From Plumapathes pennacea (Eukaryota; Cnidaria; Anthozoa; Antipatharia; Myriopathidae), in the NCBI GenBank assembly GCA_964036295.1, contig OZ038466.1, positions 19,148,597 through 19,212,596 of the forward strand: DNA of 64,000 nt, read 5' to 3'. The translations under genes were made by a program, and so were the position numbers. The notes beneath the pieces were generated by a model that was not told the origin of the DNA, did not search any database, and saw only the letters and a program-made list of their open reading frames with translations. Positions 13,801 through 28,548 of this stretch are shown piece by piece; the stretch's first letter is position 1; each line of letters starts with the position of its first letter.

Positions 13801-16800
13801 CTTTGCGAGGGTAATAATCACGACGCTAATGGTGGGGTATCGCGCATTTTTGAAATCTAATCATCTCAAAATCTAATGTTCTAATTGGTCACAATTTCGA
13901 GCCCTACAACTGTTACGCACTTCGGCGCAGCTTGCAAGTAAGGGCACGTGATCAAAATATAAACTTACTGTTGTCAGCAACACCACCAGGATTCTGCATC
14001 TGAAATGAGGTCAAAATGTTGTTATTGTTAATACGTGAATGCTAAGGTTTTATCTGCACACAGAGCCCTATTGGAATAAATAGTTCAAGAACAGGTGATG
14101 AAAACGGCAAAATAGGTGGTCGTTTTAGTAACTGCCCGCATTTAGTGCTATGAATACTATAAGCAGAAAAACATTATACTTGTACGGCAAATGCCCAAGG
14201 ACATGGTTATATACTTGTACTGAATCATACTATAAATATTATAAATGCACAAACACATTAAATCTGGTTTCAATGAAATCGCTACGATCGCTGAAAAAGG
14301 TTGAAATATTGCAGTAGTGCTTTTGAAAACTTGCTAGTTAATAAATTTCCACTGGTTTGCCGTGGTGTGGACTCTTATTTACCACGATTTACGTCATCAC
14401 ATGGTCAAAATGTTGTGGACTCACGAGGCGCTTCGCCGAGTGAGTCCACAACTAATTTTGACCGTGTGACGGTCAATGATAGTATAATGAATAGATCCTC
14501 ACAGGAAAAACCCCACGTCAAAGGAAAGGGCGCGAATGCTGATAATACTCTAAAGCAATTCCGTACAAGTCAACTCTGCTAAGACATAGAACAAAGCTTA
14601 CAGGATATTACTTCTAACACTTGGAACTTTATACACATTTCATATTCTGTTTACTTAGGATCACATACAGAGTTCACAACTATATTAACATGTGGCATTA
14701 ACTGGATTTCACAGGTTTAAATTCTTTTCCTTTCAGATAATATCGCTCCATAAGACAAGGATCGCTAGGGTCGCTGCTTGCTATGAGTTCTCCGTATGGT
14801 CGCTAAGATTTCTGGACAAGTTCTAATAATCGCAGCGATCGAGGCGATCATATGAAAACAGGCTTTACTCTTGTGCACGCACGCAATGCAAAACATAGTT
14901 TCACACATTCGCAAATATTAGTGTGTCCCACTGATTGTTATCGGTAGCGCAAACGCAAACCTTGATTCTGCAGTACGCGTCAGCATCATTAATATTGTCC
15001 TGGGTCCAGATCCACTTCGCACCCGAGGCAATATCTGCTATTTTTCCCCAAGGTGAGACACCGTTGTCTCCGTACTCTACTGCAGCCGGCCAGGCGGTGT
15101 CGTCAAAACTCTCCGTGCTCCACTCTGCGGAATGCCTGTTGTTGCTGCACTTCGTACTGCTGTTAGTCACCATTCCGTTGCTGAACGATGCAATGATTCC
15201 TCCTGGTCCACCCCAGTCCTTACCGTGAAGTCCGATAACTTTTGTTCTTTTGGAAAAGGTCAACTTAAAGGATCTTCCCCAATCTTGGTTGTCTGTTCCA
15301 CGAAACTTTCCGTCAGAATAGATTGCGCATTCATTATCACATGAAATGTACGCAGTTATATTTTCTGTTGGAAATAAATATAAAGTAAGCGTTGATTGCA
15401 AAAAATGTGATCTGTAATCTTAAATCTTGAAGTTAAACATTTAAGAACATTTAGAACATTTAAAAACATTTAAGAACATTAAATTTCGAGAGGCGACCCG
15501 CTTAGAGCTCCAAATAGCGCATTAGCGTCGTGATTATTACCCTCGCTTACGCTCGGGAATTACAAGGCCTGGGGTTTCTGTTATCAAGCAAATGTAAATC
15601 TTTACTTCTTCAGGAGTCCACCTTTATAATTTGCATAGCTGTAGTAGTTCTAGTCGATTTAAATTTGCTGAAGGTGAGAGATGGCTATCTCTTTCTTTAT
15701 CAACTGAATTGCTTACCAAACAACATCAGTCTTTATACGGTATACGTACCCCTGGCCCACTGTCAGCTGTGGTTTTTGATTGCATATTTCCGGAGTTATC
15801 CTGCTGGAGTTATGTAGTTTCTAATTGTTTCGACTGATGAGTTGGCTGAAATTTCATTACTTTGTAGTACAGACACATCAATTACAGAACTTTGACCCCT
15901 TGTTATAGAGTGTGGGCTCATCAGCATTATGCACTGGTAACCCAAGCGATGGGGTCTGGGGCGAGTGTTTGACGTTATAAGAGTTAGAGTGGGAATGTTT
16001 ATCACACAAATAATGCATCAAATATTGAAATAAAATGAACAAAACTTACCTGGTGTGTTTATTTGCGTTTCAAGTGCCTGTGTTCGAAATTTTAGCTGAT
16101 TTCGGCGTTTTTTGGCTCCGCGACTTCAGTTGGTATTATAGAACTGAAGTCGCTGAGCCAAAAATCGTTGCTGCAACAATCACCAAGTCCAATCAGCACC
16201 ATATACACAAAAAGCTTTTGAAGTGGTCTCCGCTCCGCAGAAGACAAAACCAATCCACTGCCTCCAACACACTGGCATCACATCCAAGCCTGAACAAAAC
16301 ACACTTGATTTTCCCACTATATTACAGCGCCAAAACATGCATACCAGGGGCGCATTTAGGAGAGGGGGTGTATTGGGTGGCTAGCCAAACCTCAAACCCC
16401 CTTGGAGTAGCAAAAATTAATAAACTATATATATTTTAATGTAGAAAATAAAATGCAATCAATTTGCGCAGGTGTCTCAAAATAGGTAACTTAATTTGTT
16501 TTCCAGCTGTGCGTAAAATAGAGTATATCATGTTTGATGATGACACTCTTTACTGGGTGCTCCAAAATTGTCTCAAAATGTGGGAAATGCCCTCTTAGAG
16601 ACCTGAGATTTCAAACATTTCCAGGGAGAGCTAATGGATCACCATGGGCCCCCCTAAGCTCCCGGCTTCAGCACTTAACCATACTTGATCAAAGCTTGAG
16701 ACTGAAGGCTTTTTAGGCAATTACCAGAGCATTCTTTATATGTAAGAAACGGTCTTTTCTATAAATATCATGCAGTTAACCTGAGTTCTAATGTCGCATG

Positions 16801-18573
16801 TCTTTAAATCCAGTGAGTGGCTGTTAAAAGAGCAATTTTACCACAACACATTAGTTTCTCGCTCTCTGATTGGTCGATTTACCGTGGTAAATAAGAGTCC
16901 AGACAACGATGCTGACGCCAGCTGACGTTTTGCAGCAGAATACAACAAAAGTTTCCTGTATATTTCTAAATGTTGTGGTAAAAAACAAATTTCCACTGGT
17001 TTGCCGTGGTGTGGACTCTTATTTACCACGATTTACGTCATCACATGGTCAAAATTAGTTGCGGACTCACTCGGCGAAGCGCCTCGTGAGTCCACAACAT
17101 TTTGACCATGTGATGACGTAAATCGTGGTAAATAAGAGTCCACACCACGGCAAACCAGTGGAAATTTATTAATTAGCACTGTTCACCGAATAAATCGCTA
17201 ACCAGTGAATAGTGTTATCCTTTAAGCTTATTTTGTCAACTGGATAAGGATTTATCTGGTGGATAATGCACTATCAGTACTATCCTCTTAATTATTGAAC
17301 AACCGGCAGCTGTGTGGCATTGGGTTATTCGAGGAACTGCCTTTTTTTGGTGCACCCACTAAAGAAATCACTGCAACAACTCCATGCCCTCAAGGAATGC
17401 ATAATGCGCTAAGTAAACAATAGTTTATGCAAAATCAGCAAAACCTCTCGAACCGTGAATACAATTTCCCAGTTTCTGGATAGGCCGAACATTCACTTTT
17501 CCGAATATTTTGAGGTCAACAATATTTACCGTTGCTTTTTCACAGTCGTCCATTGGATACTGGATATTATAGGCCTGGCATGATCGTCCAGTGGGCCGAG
17601 AATGTTTCTGCCTGTTTACGTCCGCCATTTTGCATTTGATGATATATCCCAGGCACGCGCGACCATTCTCGGTCCGAGGACTGAAGCCGACGGCGCAACT
17701 CACAGCACCACTTCCTCGCCCGGATCCCACTCCGAATTAACTTTGCCTGAAAACGAACAGGAACGCCTGCACTGCAGGCTTTATAAATACAGGCGCATTA
17801 TTTTCACTCCAACGTGGGAACGATTCTGCATTTCGTATCATAAAAAGTTTGACGTTTGAACTCCAAGTTGTCGAAACTCTCGACTGGCCGTGACGGCACC
17901 CATAGTGACATTTTCAGTCTGTACATTCAATGCAACTTTGCCATCCATGATGTTGACCCCGTGTTTAAAACATTTAGTCCTTTCTCACTACAAAAAATAA
18001 TCTACAAGAAATGGTGCCTTTAAACTAGGCTAAGAAAGCGGGCCGACAAACAATACTAGCAAAAGGAAACTGCAACGCTTCACCTTGCTAGGGTATCTTC
18101 GCTCTTAAATTACGTTTCCACTGACATGACTGTGACGATTACTCCCTCGCGATTAGGCTCGCGTTCAGCTCAGTTAACTATTACAGAAACGTCGGACGAA
18201 GTGCGAAAAGATTGTCTCACTGAAATGAGTTTTGCAATTCTTTTAGTAATCACTGCTTTAGCATTCGAACGCCTTTGTATCCGGCCGGAATCCAGTGGGT
18301 GAAAGTGAAACCCTCTTGACCGTACCGTTGAGTTGTCTTCCGTCCTTCATACACACTCGCTGTACTCGCTCGCGACCTATATGATTACATTGGTGTTCGA
18401 ACCTTGGTTGAGCAGCTTTGTTGACTCAGATAGGACAATACTTTGGTAAACTGAGCTCAGTTCTCTTCAAACCAAATAATACAAGGGACTAAAAACAACA
18501 TACCTGCTGAAGAAACTATGAAGAGACCGAGAAACAGAAGAACGAGGAAGAAAACTGCAACTCTTGTCTCCAT
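561..18573 (-). CDS. VWDE: VWDE-like secreted multidomain protein (C-terminus off the left edge)
   Basis: Nineteen exons join in phase: 18573-18504, 15364-14961, 13999-13969, 13625-13434, 12723-12598, 12221-11826, 11112-11056, 10506-10190, 9648-9553, 8816-8508, 8189-8098, 7600-7531, 7253-7041, 6739-6591, 6170-5717, 5320-5061, 1853-1739, 1370-1107 and 675-561. They give about 1243 residues and end in phase 1, so the gene continues left of the window. Domain order is signal peptide, Trp-rich beta-type domain, CCP, EGF-Ca, C-type lectin, VWDE N-terminal region, VWD, a long linker with dibasic sites, EGF, and the Cys-rich VWDE C-terminal region. From the VWD domain on, the order and motifs ([18 protein letters not shown]) match animal VWDE, a secreted protein of poorly known function. 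A role in matrix or mucosal surfaces is inference. The lectin/CCP/EGF front end is not part of the vertebrate VWDE layout as I know it. Confidence 0.85.
2282..4273. repeat. Tandem duplication of a ~610-bp unit, second copy split by a transposon
   Basis: About 2282-2890 and 2898-4273 are two diverged copies of the same unit, inside the intron between exons 16 and 17 of the VWDE-like gene. Both copies share the start near 'gcatccca', a middle block around 'tactctgtacatgacatctg' and the end 'agtagtgaagcgaa'. The second copy is interrupted at 3372 by a 747-bp insert. Small indels separate the copies (near 2415/3030 and 2701/3338). Confidence 0.85.
3373..4119. mobile_element. 747-bp DNA transposon with 21-bp terminal inverted repeats
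   Basis: The ends are perfect 21-bp inverted repeats (3373-3393 and 4099-4119) starting GGCTGTGGTCACAC. The element is flanked by a direct repeat ACT (3370-3372 and 4120-4122). The uninterrupted sister copy at about 2735-2745 shows the empty site with one ACT, which proves insertion. Degenerate copies of a 'atcacgatttag' motif lie just inside both ends. The longest open frame inside (108 codons, minus strand, 3578-3904) matches no transposase I know, so the element is probably non-autonomous. A 3-bp target duplication is typical of PIF/Harbinger, but the ACT site is not the usual TWA. Confidence 0.85.
5061..5320 (-). CDS. Exon 16: EGF domain after VWD
   Basis: The exon ends with a compact EGF module, [20 protein letters not shown] followed by GFTAADC, preceded by an acidic helical stretch. 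It ends in phase 2 and its last two bases join the single first base of exon 17 to make the Lys in [13 protein letters not shown]. Confidence 0.88.
5717..6170 (-). CDS. Exon 15: post-VWD linker with dibasic sites
   Basis: This 151-residue exon starts just after the VWD core and contains the CYCESRDD motif. It then has a charged linker with a run of basic residues ([11 protein letters not shown]) that could be cut by furin-type proteases, followed by a helical Cys-containing segment ending VNVCSEDIM. Processing at the basic site is inference. Confidence 0.75.
6591..8189 (-). CDS. Exons 11-14: von Willebrand factor type D domain
   Basis: Exons 8189-8098, 7600-7531, 7253-7041 and 6739-6591 build a VWD domain. 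It opens with SVTDPHYRS, continues [15 protein letters not shown] and VHTRQWACN...[10 protein letters not shown], and ends with the [17 protein letters not shown] strand and the GLC motif. VWD domains mediate disulphide-linked assembly in mucins and VWF. No CGLC oxidoreductase-like motif is visible; only GLC is present. Confidence 0.85.
8508..10506 (-). CDS. Exons 8-10: VWDE N-terminal region upstream of VWD
   Basis: Exons 10506-10190, 9648-9553 and 8816-8508 code for about 240 residues. Exon 8 starts [10 protein letters not shown], with [13 protein letters not shown] in the middle. Exon 9 reads ISCRVSARF and ends FFAGIK. Exon 10 contains IKIIPTIPV. This order (a beta-rich EWF region, a Cys-Arg-Val strand ending in an F-A-G-I motif, then a T-I/V-P-V strand) is what precedes the VWD domain in VWDE proteins. 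Exon 10's acceptor at 8816 lies behind a long pyrimidine tract and was chosen because it closes phase with exon 9. Confidence 0.7.
8925..9165. mobile_element. MITE with 'atacgggcaacatttt' terminal inverted repeats
   Basis: The 16-bp ends at 8925-8940 and 9150-9165 are exact inverted repeats. The interior is made of further inverted 'gcaacttg'/'caagttgc' blocks. It lies in the intron between exons 9 and 10 of the VWDE-like gene and has no coding capacity. Confidence 0.7.
9817..10048. mobile_element. MITE with ~50-bp imperfect terminal inverted repeats
   Basis: The left end begins 'gggaccaattcaac' and the right end finishes 'gaattggcccc'. The two ends pair for about 50 bp with a few mismatches, including 'gtgtattttacaagt' on the left against its complement on the right. 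It is non-coding and sits in the intron between exons 8 and 9. Confidence 0.7.
11826..12221 (-). CDS. Exon 6: C-type lectin-like domain
   Basis: The exon codes for a full C-type lectin fold of about 132 residues. Visible marks are [16 protein letters not shown] at the start, FWIGLND in the core, GQPNDAG in the long loop, WND for calcium site 2, and a closing [11 protein letters not shown]. The QPN-type loop plus an intact WND suggests calcium-dependent sugar binding; specificity cannot be set from this. It is a 1-1 cassette lying between the EGF exon and the 57-nt exon 7 (11112-11056), which adds a [12 protein letters not shown] motif. Confidence 0.92.
12598..12723 (-). CDS. Exon 5: calcium-binding EGF domain
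   Basis: The domain starts [16 protein letters not shown] and continues [12 protein letters not shown], with six cysteines. DIDE at the start is the calcium-binding signature, and [10 protein letters not shown] matches the consensus for Asn beta-hydroxylation. The exon is a 1-1 phase cassette like its neighbours. Confidence 0.9.
13434..13625 (-). CDS. Exon 4: CCP/sushi domain
   Basis: The exon is a symmetrical 1-1 cassette. It codes for one complement-control-protein module with the pattern TCH...SSC...[10 protein letters not shown]...INCTGNGTW...VTCEG. It has six cysteines rather than four, the arrangement seen in selectin-type CCPs. Potential N-glycosylation sites (NCT region, NVT) fit an extracellular protein. 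Confidence 0.85.
14343..14471. mobile_element. Truncated foldback element with inverted loop
   Basis: The left arm and hairpin loop of the element at 16987-17167 are present, but the loop is in the opposite orientation and the right arm stops matching after about 17 bp. It lies in the intron between exons 2 and 3 of the VWDE-like gene. Confidence 0.75.
14961..15364 (-). CDS. Exon 2: Trp/Gly-rich beta-sandwich-like domain of unknown family
   Basis: This 134-residue exon codes for one compact domain with four or more cysteines ([20 protein letters not shown]) and many Trp, Gly and Asp residues, including GKDWGGPGG and WIWTQDN. The pattern of YSDGKF...W...F near the start and a closing AYCRIK strand resembles extracellular carbohydrate-binding beta-sandwich modules. 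I cannot assign a named family from sequence alone. It is followed by a 31-nt mini-exon (13999-13969), the linker [10 protein letters not shown]. Confidence 0.7.
16109..16164. other. Short hairpin, 23-bp arms
   Basis: Arms 16109-16131 and 16142-16164 pair over 23 bp with one mismatch around a 10-base loop. The shape is like a small regulatory hairpin, but it is shorter than most animal microRNA precursors and could equally be a foldback relic. Confidence 0.5.
16987..17167. mobile_element. Foldback (palindromic) element, ~68-bp arms
   Basis: The two arms are near-perfect inverted copies ('aaatttccactggtttgccg' and its complement at the ends). They surround a GC-rich loop containing 'ggcgaagcgcc'. 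A third stretch of related sequence lies just upstream (about 16840-16905). The element is non-coding. Confidence 0.85.
18504..18573 (-). CDS. Exon 1: start codon and signal peptide of the VWDE-like protein
   Basis: Translation from the ATG at 18573 gives [20 protein letters not shown] followed by SSA, a classic secretory signal with a likely cleavage site after SSA. The exon ends in phase 1 at a consensus donor (gtatgt). An upstream in-frame methionine exists at 18708, but it would put a long polar stretch before the hydrophobic core, so the inner ATG is preferred. Confidence 0.8.
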
Positions 18574-19620
18574 CGTTTGTTTTGTCGTTGCGCGTAGGAA
18601 GTTACTGTACTCGGGAGGTGTGATACTGTACTGTCGAGCCGAAACGCCGGAATGCGGAAGCATAGCATTACCTTCGCCGGGGAGAGGGTCGGGGCCAAAA
18701 CTTATCACAAACGTATTCGTTTCAATTGTCTGCCGATTGCTTTCTCCACGACTATACTGATAAGTCCAAACTAAAAATAGTTGCTGAATTTTATAACCAA
18801 TCTAACAAAAAAAAAAAAAAAAAAAAAGACCTGGGCTCTCAGGACCGGGCGGCACACCCCCACGTGCACTCGTCGTGCCGGATGTCTCCGTTCTGTTGGG
18901 GGAAGCCAGAAGGGTGGGAAGGGAAGGGGGAGGGGGAGTAAGAAGGTTCTGCTTGCGGTAGAGGTGAGAACCTTCTCGTACGCTAAATTATATTCTGAAA
19001 ACCACTGTAAACCGTTTTCGGTGAACCTGACCTCTGAACACTCAACTTACTAGCCGGTTTCGGAAAAGCGTCAGGGAAAACGGATCGCGCTGCAACGGAG
19101 CTTGCACAGATATATCATATATACTGTTTCAATCGTAGGGATTTGTATGCATGGAGATGAGGCTTTCTGGCTCGCTTTCATGTATTGTTACATTTTATAC
19201 TTACGCTACTCGTTTATAAATTACACGTCCGATGAAATTGTCGCGCGTCCCCTTAACGGGGACTACTATTCAAAAATATGGCCTTTCATGTGGTGTGATT
19301 GGTGTCGGAAGTTTTGAAGAAAAGGGTCAATTTCCTGCAAGGCCGCAACAAACCGTTTGTTGTGTATTGTCCTTTGTCTAAACCGGGGACTACATTTTTC
19401 CGCTTTCGTCACGAGAGTCCTAATGAATGCACGGTTTATGCATAGATCAATTTCAGCGGTAACCCTCCGGCAACCTCTGGCATTTGCCAGATCTGGATGC
19501 CCCGGGGGCGAGGAATTTGCACGAGTAATAGGGAAAGAGTGGGTGATTGAGTAAAATTGCCAGTTTTTTTTCTTGCCCGGGGGCGGGGAATTTGTACGCA
19601 TGAAAATTCCTCGTCGGCCT

Positions 19621-19654
<34 letters not shown>

Positions 19655-20330
19655 GATGGTAAGATGGTAACAGGGAACCCCTATACGGCTGATTGTGATA
19701 CGATTTTAATAGGGCCTGAAAATTATGCAGTACCAATCGTTGTGATAAATAAATTTTATTATGATTCGTCTCATACACTGCCAGGAGGCGACTCTTTGGG
19801 GAGAGGGGTTGGCACTCGAATACCGTATTTGTACGGGAAGCAGCAAGTAAGTGTTAGAGTTTTAAAATAATATCCCACGCCATCGAACGACATCCCAGTT
19901 CCGATATGTTGATCGGCCATATCACAGGTTTTGTCTTCCCGTGGTCAAAGTCTAAAACTAGTTCTCACCCTCACCCCTCCACCCTGGGTTCTTGGGAGAT
20001 TTTGAAAAAACCGCATACTGGAGGGGTGGGTTGCACTCTGTCAAAACTGCGGATGTGACGTAAAAGCATTATTTTTGCCATCAGGTCACGTGTGTATTGG
20101 TCGCCAATGAGAAGGTGAGATTACCGCATGGTCCAACTTCGCGCGTTCAGTTCAGTCAAACAGACGTTTCTCCTTGCCGGCGAGGTAGGATAGTTTGTTG
20201 AAGTTTCGTTCTGAACCAAAAATTTCTCGCTCAGTCTCTCTCCTGCTGCATTCTTCTGGCAGGTCTCACAGTCAACTGGACCAGTGACGAAGATTTATAT
20301 TTGCATATTTAGTTTTATCCGACTTTAAAC
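18574..20330. other. Intergenic region between VWDE-like and vasa 5' ends
   Basis: The two genes are divergent here with 1.76 kb between start codons. Visible are an A-run at 18807-18827, two near copies of a 'cgggggcg.ggaatttg' motif (about 19500 and 19580), and a run of 31 G at 19623-19653. The last 200 bases before 20331 should hold the vasa 5' UTR and promoter. I see no coding exon. Confidence 0.55.
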
Positions 20331-26107
<5,777 letters not shown>

Positions 26108-26652
26108 CCAATTAGTCCACGTCAGAGTTTTCAAAGATGCTAGAGAAGAGACTTCAGTCATTCGAGGCTGCAGAACAAAGTTCTCTGACCCTTGCTGTTT
26201 GTTTGGAATTGATGGTACAGCACGTTAGTTTGCTGAAGAACCTTGTGGCACTGGATGGATTGGGGTCATTTTTAAGGAGATCAGATGTTCTCGAGTTGGT
26301 TGTCTGGAATCAAGACTTGATTTTGTGTTAAAGTTTGCACTTTCTTCAAGACATCTTTTGGAAACAGGAATGGATTGGTTTTCTGGCTTGAAAACAATTT
26401 TATTGCCCATTCACATTACAATTACACCTTTTCAAGCTTGCTTTGCATGCTAGACAGTTATGAAAGGCACATATTTCTTGGAAAGCAACAAAACAGTATT
26501 ATTACTTAAACCAGAACTTTACAGTACACAAGAGTTTCAGTTACAGAGCTTCAAAAGTTATCATGGCACGGAGTTTACATTACCCAAGAAAACCTCTAAT
26601 CTATTGAGTTGCATAGATGTTAATTTTTTTGAAGCCCAGTGTAGTAGGCCCC

Positions 26653-26802
26653 AACCCTTTCACTCCCAAGCTCAAAATACAGATACTCTTAATTTTAAGA
26701 AGAAAATTTATTGAGTGATGTAGCGAGAACTTGTAGTTCAATCTCTGGTTAGAAACTGGAAGAGAAAGTTTTGGTTGATCACTCTTAGGAGTGAAAGGGT
26801 TA
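26653..26802. mobile_element. MITE, 'CCCTTTCACTCCCAAG' family, best-kept copy
   Basis: The left end 'aaccctttcactcccaag' pairs with the right end 'ctcttaggagtgaaagggtt'. The 150-bp body contains 'cttgtagttcaatctctggt'. Related copies are at 21224-21437 and 48479-51316, and weaker ones near 4400-4530, 40591-40715 and 52470-52515. It probably lies in the vasa 3' UTR. Confidence 0.75.
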
Positions 26803-27969
26803 ATTACATGGTATAGCTGGTGTGACAAAGATTGTGTATGAACACAAAAACAAAATTATCAATTTCAGGGCTGCAGACCAAAGTACTGCAAGTGGTATCA
26901 TTTTAAACATTGTAAGCATTGGGAGGTTTTTGCAGATGGGGATTAGCTATATTAGCTAATCTATCACACAAAACCACAACAAAATTACAAAGTTATTCTA
27001 AACTATTATGAGAGACATCTGAACTAAGCACCAGTGTTGTACTCCGTTTTCTTAGTGTACTTATTACCATGGTTTGTTTTACTTTTGTATTTATTCGAAC
27101 TTCATCAGACTAGCTATACCATGATAAAGGTAGTATCTATTGGCTTGTGGATAAGTTTGAGATCTCCACTGAAATGCTCTCTGCCATTTGGGATCTAAAG
27201 GTCAGCATTAGTTTTGTTTTGTTGCTGAACATATTTGAGTATCCTAATGTTTACCTTAGTTTAAGATAAGTTGGGATGCAAGAACATAAATCAAGAGTAA
27301 ATTTCGAAAGTTTATATTGGTCGTTTGTGGGACTCTTAAAATAATGTTAAAGATATTATTTTATTAAAATAGTTACAGTTACAAGCAAAACAATACGTGT
27401 GGTGTTGAAATAATGATAACAATATCCAAAATGTTTCATCACTGGTCTAAACATGAATGGGGCCACTGCTACACGTAACATGGGAATGCTTGGTCTCTGC
27501 AGTAAACAGATAATCATCAATTATCTGTGGATAAATTCTGCTGCCATTTGTGCATTTATGGGCTTGAAACAACAAAACAAAAATAATGCCTATGAAACCC
27601 AAGGACCAGTAATGTTTTGGCAGTGGAACTAAGCAAGGATATTATTTTGTCCCAGGGAAACTTTGTCATGCAATATCGAAGCACTGAAATTCATTGAATA
27701 GTCCATGCTGCAAGTAAAAGACCCGATCTGTCTCCAACATCACTGTGATCATGTGAATTTGTATCCAGAAAAAGATAAGCATCAATACTGTCTAGCATTA
27801 GAGTAGAAAATGTTATGTTTGAAACAATAATGATACTTTGAGCTGTGCCTTTATGTTGACATAATCACTACCATCTCATCAATAATAGAAAAATATTGGC
27901 ATTACTAAAACATGTCTTTCTTGGTCTGGTGCAAATAGAAATGGTACTAGAAATATATAAAACATCACT

Positions 27970-28113
27970 GTGTAATATAGCCTCATCTAAACACGCGGGA
28001 AGTTGGGAGAACACAAGAGTAGCGTAAGGAAACCATGAGGCTGCCGAGTGGTTTCCGGCGCTACTCGAGTGTTCTCCCAACTTCCCAAGTGTTTTGATGA
28101 GGCTATATTACAC
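27970..28113. mobile_element. Foldback element, 144 bp
   Basis: The ends 'gtgtaatatagcctcat' and 'atgaggctatattacac' are exact inverted repeats. The middle has further paired blocks ('gaagttgggagaacac' against its complement). A short related piece follows at about 28180-28210. Confidence 0.75.
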
Positions 28114-28548
28114 GAGAACACGTTATATATTTATTTTATAAAACTATTAGTCAAGTAAAATACATCGCGTATCGCATCAGTGTGTAATATACTCTCATAT
28201 TACACGGTTATTTAGCCAATCAGGGTGCGCATAGTATCATAGTTATTTTATAATATAAAAAAAAAATATTGAATTTAAGACAAAATACTGTAAAGTCAAG
28301 TTGTTTCTTGCAACAATAATTATTGTCTCACCGCATTCTCAAAATCTGAGGTGGCATGCAACAAATGATATTTTAACATGCTAGAATTTACACCATATAA
28401 ATCACTCAAGTTTGCTTCAAAATGACAACATTTAACATGCACATTTGATTTTCTGTCTGATGATAGACCCACTGTTTCATTTTTATGAATGTGTCAAGCT
28501 CGGGTACTAAAACTTTCTCACAGGGTTGCATTGCATAGTGTTTAGGTT

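Larger units (their letters stand above)
15365..18503 (-). other. Intron 1 of the VWDE-like gene (3.1 kb)
   Basis: No exon could be supported here. The stretch holds a short hairpin (16109-16164), a full foldback element (16987-17167), and from about 17.4 to 18.4 kb a more GC- and CpG-rich patch with short frames open on both strands but no recognisable protein. Confidence 0.6.
26108..28548. other. Convergent intergenic region between vasa and PLD3
   Basis: This holds the 3' UTRs of two convergent genes. A MITE (26653-26802) and a foldback element (27970-28113) are present. No AATAAA close to the vasa stop was found, so the transcript end is not set. No coding exon is supported. Confidence 0.55.
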
